NCBI GenBank assembly: GCA_001804205.1
Contig: MHFM01000011.1
Location: 1-21,162, forward strand
Direction of reading: 5' to 3'
DNA from: Omnitrophica bacterium RIFCSPLOWO2_01_FULL_45_10b
GTDB taxonomy: Bacteria; Omnitrophota; Omnitrophia; Omnitrophales; Danuiimicrobiaceae
DNA length: 21,162 nt
Translations under genes and position numbers: made by a program
The notes under the pieces: model-generated
The model's database searches: none
Told to the model about the DNA's origin: nothing
The model's input: the letters and a program-made list of their open reading frames with translations, nothing else
Shown here: in pieces, positions 14,703 to 21,162 of the stretch
Numbering within the stretch: position 1 is the first letter of the stretch
Layout: the number at the start of each line of letters is the position of its first letter

Positions 14703-15725
14703 ATGGCAAAGGTTTATTACGATAAGGATGCGGATTTAAATTTACTCAAAGGCAAAAAAGTGGCCATTGTCGGTTACGGAATTCAAGGCCGCGGCCAAGG
14801 TTTGAATTTAAGAGATTCCGGAGTTGAGGTTATTATCAGCCAGCGGCCCGGCGGGAAAAATTATGATCTTGCCGTTCAGGACGGCTTTCGTCCCGTGAGC
14901 GCTGAGGAGGCGGCTCAGGAGGCGGATATTATTCAATTGTTGACGCAAGATCATTTGCAAGCGGATCTTTATCAGCAGTCGATTGTGCCGCATCTCAAAC
15001 AGGGAAAAGCGCTTCTTTTTTCTCATGGGTTCAATATTCATTTTGGTTATATCAAACCGCCGAAAAATGTGGATGTTTATATGATCGCACCGAAAGGGCC
15101 CGGCGCTTTGGTTCGCTCCCAATTTTTGGAAGGCGGCGGCGTTCCTTGTTTGGTTGCTGTATTTCAAAATGCGAGCGGCAAAGCGCTTCAAATGGCGTTG
15201 GCGTACGCAAAAGCCATTGGCGGCACGCGCGCCGGTGTGATCGAAACCACGTTTAAAGAAGAAACGGAAACGGATTTATTCGGAGAGCAGACCGTTTTGT
15301 GCGGAGGCTTAAGTGAATTAATTCGCGCCGGTTTTGATACGTTGGTCAAAGCGGGCTATCAACCGGAGCTTGCTTATTTTGAATGCCTTCATGAAGTGAA
15401 GTTGATCACGGACGCTATTTTTGCGGCCGGAATCAGCGGAATGCACCGGCGCGTTTCTGATACGGCAGAATACGGTGATTACTCTCGCGGCAAGCGGATT
15501 ATTACACAGGAAACTCGCAAGGAAATGGAAAAAATTTTAAAGCAAATTCAATCCGGTGAGTTTGCCAAAGAATGGATTGAAGAAAATAAAAAAGGCCGGC
15601 CCAATTACAACAAGATGCGCGCGGAATGTGATCAGCATCAAGTGGAACAAGTGGGCGATAAGCTTCGGAAAATGATGCCTTGGATTGGCGCTTCGTTGGA
15701 AAAGCCTCAGCCAGTTAATCGGTAA
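14703..15725 (+). CDS. ilvC: Ketol-acid reductoisomerase (class I)
   Basis: Mg2+- and NAD(P)H-dependent isomerisation and reduction of acetolactate or acetohydroxybutyrate. The 340-residue length is that of class I enzymes. Visible are the Rossmann motif GYGIQGRGQ (24-32), His108 in FSHGFN, Lys131 in APKGPG, metal ligands Asp191 and Glu195 (TDLFGE), Glu227 and Glu231 (FECLHE), and Ser252 in SDTAEYG. The start is ATG 14703, supported by GGAG at 14693-14696; the longer open frame from 14610 would overlap ilvN by 68 nt. In the cofactor loop (SQRPGGKNY, 46-54) the two serines usually present in NADPH enzymes are Gly51 and Asn53. The cofactor preference is therefore uncertain. Confidence 0.96.
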   Translation: MAKVYYDKDADLNLLKGKKVAIVGYGIQGRGQGLNLRDSGVEVIISQRPGGKNYDLAVQDGFRPVSAEEAAQEADIIQLLTQDHLQADLYQQSIVPHLKQGKALLFSHGFNIHFGYIKPPKNVDVYMIAPKGPGALVRSQFLEGGGVPCLVAVFQNASGKALQMALAYAKAIGGTRAGVIETTFKEETETDLFGEQTVLCGGLSELIRAGFDTLVKAGYQPELAYFECLHEVKLITDAIFAAGISGMHRRVSDTAEYGDYSRGKRIITQETRKEMEKILKQIQSGEFAKEWIEENKKGRPNYNKMRAECDQHQVEQVGDKLRKMMPWIGASLEKPQPVNR

Positions 15726-15761
15726 CATTTTAGTTTTCAAATTTAGAGCTACGGATGCGAA

Positions 15762-17309
15762 ATGAAATCATCGGCAAGACGAAAAATTTATGTCTTCGAT
15801 ACCACGCTCAGGGACGGAGAGCAATGTCCCGGCGCGTCTTTAACGCCCGATGAGAAGCTTGAGATTGCCAAACAGCTCGAGCGTTTAAACGTCGATATTA
15901 TCGAAGCCGGTTTTCCCGCTGCTTCGGCTGGTGAAGTTGAAGCCATCCAGAAAATTTCGAAAGCCGTCAAAACACCCGTCATTTGCGCGCTTTCCCGCAT
16001 GGTGCCAAAAGATATTGATTTAGCCCGTGAAGCGCTTAAATTCGCCAAAAAGAAGCGGCTGCACGTATTTTTGGCTACCTCAAAAATCCATCGTGAGTAC
16101 AAACTAAGAAAGCGGAAATCGGAAATTTTGAAATTGGCCGTACAAAATATTAAGTACGGGAAAAAATTTTTTGATGATGTCGAATTTTCTCCGGAAGATG
16201 CCGCACGTACGGAACGCGCCTTCTTGGCTGAGGTCGTGCAAGCAGGAATCGATGCCGGCGCCACAACGGTGAACGTTCCCGATACCGTCGGCTACAGCAT
16301 GCCCATTGAATTTGGCGATTTGATTGCTTTTTTAATCAAAAAAAGCCCTGCTTTGGGCAAAAAAGTAAATCTTTCCGTGCATTGCCATAATGACTTGGGC
16401 CTTGCCGTTGCTAATTCTTTAGCGGCCATTCAAAACGGAGCCAACCAGGTGGAATGTACCGTTAACGGAATTGGAGAGCGGGCGGGCAATGCCTCGCTTG
16501 AAGAAATCGCGATGGGAATTGATACGCGGCGCGATTTAATGAATGCTTACACCAATATCAATCTGAAAGAAATCACGAAATCCTCGCGGCTTATTTCCCA
16601 TTTAACCGGCCTTGTGGTTCAACCCAATAAAGCCATTGTAGGGCGCAATGCGTTTGCCCATGAGTCCGGGATTCACCAAGACGGCCTCTTAAAGATGCGC
16701 CAGACTTATGAAATTATCGATCCAAAACGAATCGGCCTTTCCGGCAGCGAAATTGTAATGGGAAAACATTCCGGCCGCCATGCATTTCGTGAACGTTTGC
16801 AGAAATTGGGAATCAAATTAGATGCGGCCCAATTGGATCAAGCGTTTGAGAGATTTAAGGAACTTTCAGATCAAAAGAAGTATATTTTCGACAAAGATTT
16901 GGAAGCCATTGCGGAAGACCAAATCAGTCAAATTCCGGAAACTTGGCAGTTTGAGTTTTTGAAAATCGCAAGCGAAACCGGCTCACGCCCTGAAGCGGCC
17001 ATTCGTTTGAAGCGTGAAGGGAAAGTAACGAGCGCCGCCTCCGATGGCGACGGCCCTGTTGATGCGTGTTACCGGGCCATTGAGAAAATCACGGGCATCA
17101 AAGCCCGCTTGACGCATTACGCCATTCAATCTGTAACCAGCGGAAAAGATGCGCTTGGTGAAGTCAATATCAAAGCGGTCATTGAAGGCCATGAAGTCAG
17201 CGGCCGCGGCACCAGCACGGATGTGATCGAAGCCAGTGTAAAGGCTTATCTTTTTGCGCTCAATAAAGTGTATGCTCGAATTGGGAAGAAACCGATTTCT
17301 CCTATTTAA
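15762..17309 (+). CDS. leuA: 2-isopropylmalate synthase
   Basis: First committed step of leucine synthesis: condenses acetyl-CoA with 2-oxoisovalerate. The 515-residue protein has the metal/active-site strand FDTTLRDGEQCPG (12-24), HCHND (207-211), ECTVNGIGERAGN, and the HESGIHQDG motif. A C-terminal LeuA regulatory domain follows, from about residue 385 (SDGDGPVDA through GRGTSTDVIEASV). Because that domain is complete, leucine feedback control is expected. It lies 36 nt after ilvC and 13 nt before aroE. Homocitrate or citramalate synthase are the main alternatives, but the ilv neighbours and full motif set favour LeuA. Confidence 0.94.
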   Translation: MKSSARRKIYVFDTTLRDGEQCPGASLTPDEKLEIAKQLERLNVDIIEAGFPAASAGEVEAIQKISKAVKTPVICALSRMVPKDIDLAREALKFAKKKRLHVFLATSKIHREYKLRKRKSEILKLAVQNIKYGKKFFDDVEFSPEDAARTERAFLAEVVQAGIDAGATTVNVPDTVGYSMPIEFGDLIAFLIKKSPALGKKVNLSVHCHNDLGLAVANSLAAIQNGANQVECTVNGIGERAGNASLEEIAMGIDTRRDLMNAYTNINLKEITKSSRLISHLTGLVVQPNKAIVGRNAFAHESGIHQDGLLKMRQTYEIIDPKRIGLSGSEIVMGKHSGRHAFRERLQKLGIKLDAAQLDQAFERFKELSDQKKYIFDKDLEAIAEDQISQIPETWQFEFLKIASETGSRPEAAIRLKREGKVTSAASDGDGPVDACYRAIEKITGIKARLTHYAIQSVTSGKDALGEVNIKAVIEGHEVSGRGTSTDVIEASVKAYLFALNKVYARIGKKPISPI

Positions 17310-17322
17310 TGTTTGAGTAAAC

Positions 17323-18192
17323 GTGCGCGCAGCGGGCGATCGTGACTTAAAGGTGTATGGAATATTTGGCTACCCGCTCAGCCATACCGTTTCTCCCGCA
17401 ATCCAGAATTGCGCTTTTGAGTTTCATCGGTTAAAGGCTGTTTACTTTGCGTTTGAACGCCCTCCCGCAAGGTTTCGTTTTTTAATGCGAAACATTAAGT
17501 CTCTTGTACTGGATGGGTTTAACGTAACCATTCCTTTTAAGGAAGCCATTATTCCTTATTTGGATCAGCTCAGCCGTGAAGCGAAACTTGTAGGCGCGGT
17601 GAACACCGTTAAAAAACAAAACGGCCGGTGGATTGGTTACAACACGGATATCGAAGGTTTTTTGGCAGGCCTTAAGCAGGCTGGTTTTAAGCCGAGAGGA
17701 AAGTCGGCTGTGGTTTTGGGTGCGCGCGGTTCGGCGCGAGCGGTCGTTTTTGCTTTGGCACAAAACGGTGCACGAAAAATTTCGGTGGTGAACCGGACGA
17801 AATCTCGGGCCCAAAATTTGATCCGTAAATTTCGCCGATCCTTTCCAAATATTCAATGGGTGGCTTGCGATTTCAAGGCAAACGAGTGGAAGCACGCTCT
17901 TTCTCAAGCAGATCTTTTGGTCAACGCGACAAAAGTAGGTTTGAAGAAAAATGATCCTTCGCTTGTTTTGAAGAAACTGTTTCCCAAGCGTAAGATTTTA
18001 GTTTACGATTTGATTTATCAACCGCGGCAAACCGCTTTGTTGCGTTCGGCGGCTGGATCAGGACATAAAATTGTGAATGGGGAAACCATGCTGCTTTATC
18101 AAGGCGCAAAAGCGTTTGAAATTTGGACGGGAAAACGGGCACCAGTTTCCAAAATGAAGAAAGCGCTTCGTGATGCTCTTTGCGCTCAGTAG
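17323..18192 (+). CDS. aroE: Shikimate dehydrogenase (NADP+)
   Basis: Reduces 3-dehydroshikimate to shikimate. The 289-residue product has the substrate motif GYPLSHTVSPAIQN (16-29), catalytic Lys73 in NVTIPFK, GAVNTV (91-96), and Asp109 in GYNTDIEGF. The nucleotide-binding loop is GARGSARA (133-140), where GAGGAARA is usual. The NRTKSRA segment gives the NADP-type NRT. The C-terminal MLLYQGAKAFEIWTG is typical. The start is GTG 17323: an in-frame stop lies just upstream and no ATG is available. The 3' end overlaps the prepilin peptidase gene by 20 nt, which implies one transcript. Catalytic residues are intact. Confidence 0.93.
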   Translation: MRAAGDRDLKVYGIFGYPLSHTVSPAIQNCAFEFHRLKAVYFAFERPPARFRFLMRNIKSLVLDGFNVTIPFKEAIIPYLDQLSREAKLVGAVNTVKKQNGRWIGYNTDIEGFLAGLKQAGFKPRGKSAVVLGARGSARAVVFALAQNGARKISVVNRTKSRAQNLIRKFRRSFPNIQWVACDFKANEWKHALSQADLLVNATKVGLKKNDPSLVLKKLFPKRKILVYDLIYQPRQTALLRSAAGSGHKIVNGETMLLYQGAKAFEIWTGKRAPVSKMKKALRDALCAQ

Positions 18193-18964
18193 CATTTTCG
18201 TTTTTGTATTTGGCGCGGTTTTAGGAAGTTTTTTTAATGTGTGCATTTATCGCCTGCCGCGCGAGGAATCGGTTATTTGGCCGCCTTCCCATTGTCCGGC
18301 TTGCCAGAAATCGATCGCATGGTACGACAATATTCCTCTGATCAGCGTCCTTGCGCTTGGGGGAAAATGCAGGCAATGCGGCGGCCGTATTTCGCCGAGG
18401 TATTTTCTCATTGAGTTCATCACCGCTCTTTCTTATTTATGGATTTGGTTTTATTTTGGGCTTACGATTCAAGCGGGAGTAGCCATTCTTCTTTTTTCAT
18501 TGCTTTTGATTGCAACCGCTGTGGATTTCGAACATCAGATTATTCCCGATGAAATCAGCCTTGGAGGATTGGGAGCGGGGCTCCTTTTGAGCGCTTTCAT
18601 CCCATCGCTTCACGGCGAGACCATCTGGTGGCGATCTTTTATAGATTCTTTGATCGGTGCGTGCATTGGCGGCGGGATAATTTACATCACCGGCGTGATC
18701 GGCAGTTTCATTTTTCGCAAGGAAGCAATGGGCGGCGGGGATGTAAAGCTTCTTGCAATGATTGGTGCTTTTTTGGGTTGGCAAAGAGCCATTTTAGTTT
18801 ATCTCTTGGCGCCTATTTTGGCTTTGCCTCTAGGTTTGTTTTTAAAATTTGTGAAAAAAGTAGGCATTTTTCCTTTTGGCCCTTTTCTTTCGTTGGCCGG
18901 CTGGATTAGTTTTTTATGGGGAAATCAAATGATTGCCTGGTATTTGGACGGAATGAGATTCTAG
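18173..18964 (+). CDS. Prepilin peptidase / N-methyltransferase (type 4)
   Basis: Inner-membrane aspartyl protease that cleaves prepilin leaders and methylates the new N-terminus (PilD/GspO family). The 263-residue polytopic protein has the N-terminal GSFFNVCIYRLP motif. Two zinc-type cysteine pairs follow, at 41/44 (CPAC) and 66/69 (CRQC). The catalytic aspartates are Asp118 (AVDFEHQIIPD) and Asp190 (GGGDVKLLAMIGA), with about seven hydrophobic segments. Because all four cysteines are present, methyltransferase activity is likely too. ATG 18173 or the adjacent GTG 18170 may be used. It overlaps aroE and lies within the aro run, although its function is unrelated. The pilin-like protein at 3848 is a plausible substrate. 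The stop codon TAG is the first base triplet of a heptamer repeat. Confidence 0.94.
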   Translation: MLFALSSIFVFVFGAVLGSFFNVCIYRLPREESVIWPPSHCPACQKSIAWYDNIPLISVLALGGKCRQCGGRISPRYFLIEFITALSYLWIWFYFGLTIQAGVAILLFSLLLIATAVDFEHQIIPDEISLGGLGAGLLLSAFIPSLHGETIWWRSFIDSLIGACIGGGIIYITGVIGSFIFRKEAMGGGDVKLLAMIGAFLGWQRAILVYLLAPILALPLGLFLKFVKKVGIFPFGPFLSLAGWISFLWGNQMIAWYLDGMRF

Positions 18965-19036
18965 CGTAGAGCGTTTAGCGTATAGAAAAACATCATTTTG
19001 ATTCTATACGCTAAACGCTATCCGCTGCACGCTAAA
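18962..19036. repeat. Heptamer-repeat hairpin between the prepilin peptidase gene and aroC
   Basis: The left arm has 7-bp units of consensus TAGCGTN at 18962, 18969 and 18976. The right arm has units of consensus CGCTANA at 19009, 19016, 19023 and 19030. The core arms 18970-18987 and 19002-19019 are perfect 18-bp reverse complements with a 14-nt loop. The first unit supplies the stop codon of the upstream gene, and the last ends 5 nt before the aroC ribosome binding site. The word differs from the repeat at 14018, but unit length and layout are the same. Confidence 0.85.
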
Positions 19037-19041
19037 AATGC

Positions 19042-19047
19042 AAGGAG
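19042..19047 (+). promoter_or_regulatory. Strong ribosome binding site of aroC (AAGGAG)
   Basis: AAGGAG lies 5 nt before ATG 19053. It decides the start: the upstream in-frame ATG at 19038 would place the site inside the coding region. Confidence 0.8.
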
Positions 19048-19052
19048 AACCT

Positions 19053-20171
19053 ATGCTTCAATTTTTAACCTGCGGTGAATCGCACGGAAAATATCTGACC
19101 GCGATTTTAGAAGGAATACCGAGCGGCCTTCCGATCGATTTGGATTTTATTAATCAAGAGCTTCGGATCAGGCAAAGAGGTTACGGTCGCGGCGGCCGCC
19201 AGAAAATCGAAAATGACAAAATCGAAATTACCGGAGGAGTCTACAAAGGAAAAACGACAGGCGCGCCGGTCGGGCTTTTAATTGAAAATAAAGACGTCAA
19301 AATTGACGAGCTTCCGCAGCTTTTCCGCCCCAGGCCGGGGCATGCGGATTTAGCAGGTTCTTTGAAGTACGATGAAGGAATCAGAGAAATTTTGGAGCGC
19401 GCGAGCGCCCGAGAAACTGCCATACGGGTTGCGGTCGGTGCCGTGAGCAGGCTTTTTCTTTTGGAATTTAGCATTGAAATTGCCGGCCATGTGATTCAAA
19501 TCGGAAAAGCCAAGCTTGATGAAGAAGTGGCCTTCGATCAGATTTTAAAAAGGCGCCAAGGTTCAGAGGTTAATTGTGTATCAAAAGAAGTTGAAAAGCA
19601 GATGACCGCTGAAATTCAAAGGGCCATGAAAAACAAAGATACGGTAGGGGGAAAATACGAAATTAGAGCTCGCGGCATTCCAATTGGGTTAGGTTCGCAT
19701 GTTCATTATCAACGTAAATTGGACGGCCGTATTGCCCAAGCGCTCATGAGCATGCAGTCTGTAAAGGCTGTTGAATTTGGCCTTGGCGTTCAAGAAGCCG
19801 AAACCTTTGGTTCCGGAGCGCATGATGAAATTTTCTACGCCGCAAAGCGCGGGTTTTACCACAAAACAAATCGCGCCGGAGGCATTACCGGAGGAATGTC
19901 GAATGGCGCTGAAATTTTAGTCCGAGCCACAATGAAGCCAATTTCTACCTTAAGGCGCGAACTTCGCTCCGTGAATATGAAAACAAAAAAGGAAGAAAAA
20001 GCTGATTTCGAGCGTTCCGATGTCTGCGCGGTTCCGGCCGGATGTGTGATCGGAGAAGCCATTGTTGCTTTTGAAGTTGCCGATGCCATGCTTGAGAAAT
20101 TTGGCGGCGACTCGATTCGCGAAACCAAACGTAATTACAAAGGATATTTGGATCAACTAGCCAAATCCTAA
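19053..20171 (+). CDS. aroC: Chorismate synthase
   Basis: FMN-dependent last step of the shikimate pathway: EPSP to chorismate. The 372-residue product starts MLQFLTCGESHG, with the conserved His11. It contains RQRGYGRGGRQKIE, the RPGHADL motif, ERASARETAIRVAVGAV, GGITGGMSNG, and a C-terminal SDVCAVPAGCVIGEA segment. Its length fits prokaryotic enzymes. The start at ATG 19053 is fixed by the ribosome binding site at 19042-19047. aroK follows after 17 nt, in the order aroC-aroK-aroB, which is common in bacteria. Assignment is very sure. Confidence 0.97.
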   Translation: MLQFLTCGESHGKYLTAILEGIPSGLPIDLDFINQELRIRQRGYGRGGRQKIENDKIEITGGVYKGKTTGAPVGLLIENKDVKIDELPQLFRPRPGHADLAGSLKYDEGIREILERASARETAIRVAVGAVSRLFLLEFSIEIAGHVIQIGKAKLDEEVAFDQILKRRQGSEVNCVSKEVEKQMTAEIQRAMKNKDTVGGKYEIRARGIPIGLGSHVHYQRKLDGRIAQALMSMQSVKAVEFGLGVQEAETFGSGAHDEIFYAAKRGFYHKTNRAGGITGGMSNGAEILVRATMKPISTLRRELRSVNMKTKKEEKADFERSDVCAVPAGCVIGEAIVAFEVADAMLEKFGGDSIRETKRNYKGYLDQLAKS

Positions 20172-20188
20172 AGACGAGGAAATGAAGA

Positions 20189-20701
20189 ATGAAGAACGTT
20201 TACCTCGTCGGAATGATGGGTTCCGGTAAAACAACAAGCGGCCGTTCACTCGCCGAGCTTCTCAAACTTCCGTTCGTTGATTTGGATGAGCGCATTGTCG
20301 AACATGCGGGACATTCGATCAATGAGATTTTTAAAACGCAAGGCGAAGCCCATTTTCGAAAAATCGAAAACGAACTTTTAGCCGAAGTTTCCGCTCAAAT
20401 CGGCCAAGTTGTGGCAACGGGGGGCGGAATTGTGATAGCTCCTTCCAATAGAGCGTGCATGAAAAGCACCGGAACCGTGATTTATCTAAAGACCAGTTTA
20501 AAAGTTTTGTGGGACCGCGTGCAAAAGAAAAAAGATCGTCCTTTACTTGGAGTTACTGATCCAGAAAAAGCACTGGCCGGTCTTTTCTATGTGCGCTCTC
20601 CTCTTTATGAGGCAAGTTCAGAAAAAGTTTTTTTAACCGACGGAAAATCATCGGAAGCCGTAGCACTTGAAATTTATAAAGCGTGCTTTGAAAAACAATG
20701 A
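20189..20701 (+). CDS. aroK: Shikimate kinase
   Basis: Phosphorylates shikimate at the 3-OH with ATP. The 170-residue P-loop kinase has Walker A GMMGSGKTT (8-16), the shikimate/Mg site DLDERI (31-36), GEAHFRKIE with Arg57 and Glu60, ATGGGIV (Gly78-80), and the lid motif DRPLL. GAGG at 20176-20179 is the ribosome binding site, 9 nt before the ATG. The stop overlaps the aroB start by 4 nt (ATGA), so the two are translationally coupled. All key residues are present. Confidence 0.96.
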   Translation: MKNVYLVGMMGSGKTTSGRSLAELLKLPFVDLDERIVEHAGHSINEIFKTQGEAHFRKIENELLAEVSAQIGQVVATGGGIVIAPSNRACMKSTGTVIYLKTSLKVLWDRVQKKKDRPLLGVTDPEKALAGLFYVRSPLYEASSEKVFLTDGKSSEAVALEIYKACFEKQ

Positions 20702-21162
20702 AAAAAATTACCGTTCGTCTTCAAGATCGTTCGTATCAAATTGTAATCGGCAGAAATTTGCTGCCTGCTTTAGGCCGGCTTTTAAAGCCGATTTTTACCG
20801 GCTCAAAAATTCTGATTGTTTCAAATCAAAAAATAGCGCGTTATTTTTTGAAGCTAGTTTCTCGTTCCCTTGCGAAGGCGGGCTTTCAAACGTCTCACTA
20901 TCTTTCAAGTCATGGCAATGAACGTGACAAATCGGAAAAAGAACTTTTAAGGCTGTGGCAGGCGATGGCTAAAACCTCACTCGATCGAAGAAGCGCTGTT
21001 TTGGCTTTGGGAGGAGGAGTGATTGGCGATTTGGCCGGATTTGCCGCCTCTACTTATATGCGCGGGATTTCCTTTATCCAAGTTCCAACCACTCTTTTGG
21101 CTCAGGTGGATAGCGCGATTGGCGGAAAAACAGGGATTGATCTTTCAGCCGCGAAAAATATG
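20698..21162 (+). CDS. aroB: 3-dehydroquinate synthase, 5' part (runs off the window)
   Basis: NAD+-dependent cyclisation of DAHP to 3-dehydroquinate. The first 155 codons are present and open to the window edge; the complete enzyme is about 350-380 residues. Visible are the N-terminal MKKITVRLQDRSYQIVIG, the NAD-binding ALGGGVIGDLAGFAAS (103-118), MRGISFIQVPTTLLAQVDSA (121-140) and GGKTGIDL (142-149), followed by AAKNM at the edge. The start ATG 20698 overlaps the aroK stop as ATGA. Metal-ligand histidines and the catalytic C-terminal domain lie beyond the window. Truncation is by the window, not by mutation. Confidence 0.95.
   Translation, partial: MKKITVRLQDRSYQIVIGRNLLPALGRLLKPIFTGSKILIVSNQKIARYFLKLVSRSLAKAGFQTSHYLSSHGNERDKSEKELLRLWQAMAKTSLDRRSAVLALGGGVIGDLAGFAASTYMRGISFIQVPTTLLAQVDSAIGGKTGIDLSAAKNM

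Noticed and set aside
14018..19036. CRISPR-like array for the repeats near 14018 and 18962
   Set aside because: Units are 7 bp, contiguous and arranged as inverted arms with no spacers; no cas genes are present.
19038..19052. Earlier in-frame start of aroC at ATG 19038
   Set aside because: The strong AAGGAG site would then be inside the coding region; ATG 19053 gives the standard N-terminus.

Overview
The window is a gene-dense stretch of bacterial chromosome with every recognisable gene on the + strand. Nearly all of it is core metabolism and information processing. The mix suggests a Gram-negative, free-living or environmental bacterium: signal-peptide proteins, type IV pilin-like and prepilin peptidase genes, and full branched-chain amino acid and shikimate pathways. 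Gene content, moderate GC, weak Shine-Dalgarno sites on many genes and several families of small palindromic intergenic repeats look like an uncultivated lineage such as Omnitrophota. That assignment is an impression, not something the sequence proves.

Layout. (1) 56-3665: valS, a small three-helix membrane protein and a secreted helical protein of unknown function. (2) 3848-4642: a pilin-like protein, followed by two REP-like hairpins. (3) 4804-9624: an ABC-F ATPase, nadC (NAD synthesis) and uvrB (excision repair), closely spaced. (4) 9667-11276: a consensus sigma-70 promoter, a diverged KDPG-aldolase-like gene, and a gene carrying only the N-terminal domain of a glycogen-debranching-type enzyme. 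(5) 11360-21162: a second good promoter, an exported alpha/beta-hydrolase-like protein that has lost its catalytic serine, then ilvB, ilvN, ilvC, leuA, aroE, a prepilin peptidase gene, aroC, aroK and the 5' part of aroB, which runs off the window.

How the genes fit together. IlvB/IlvN make acetolactate, IlvC converts acetohydroxy acids towards valine and isoleucine, and LeuA diverts 2-oxoisovalerate to leucine. AroB, AroE, AroK and AroC are four of the seven chorismate-pathway steps. The prepilin peptidase inside the aro run would process the pilin-like protein encoded about 14 kb upstream.

I see no phage, plasmid, CRISPR, toxin-antitoxin or defence system. The unusual content is small: (a) a palindromic element of about 74 bp inserted in frame inside valS; (b) two hairpins built from degenerate 7-bp tandem repeats, each directly before a gene with a near-identical strong ribosome binding site; (c) a secreted protein made of two diverged copies of a 58-residue module; (d) a likely catalytically dead exported hydrolase; and (e) a debranching-enzyme N-domain without its catalytic domain. 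No gap between genes exceeds 300 bases; the largest (11277-11483) holds a promoter and a short tandem repeat.
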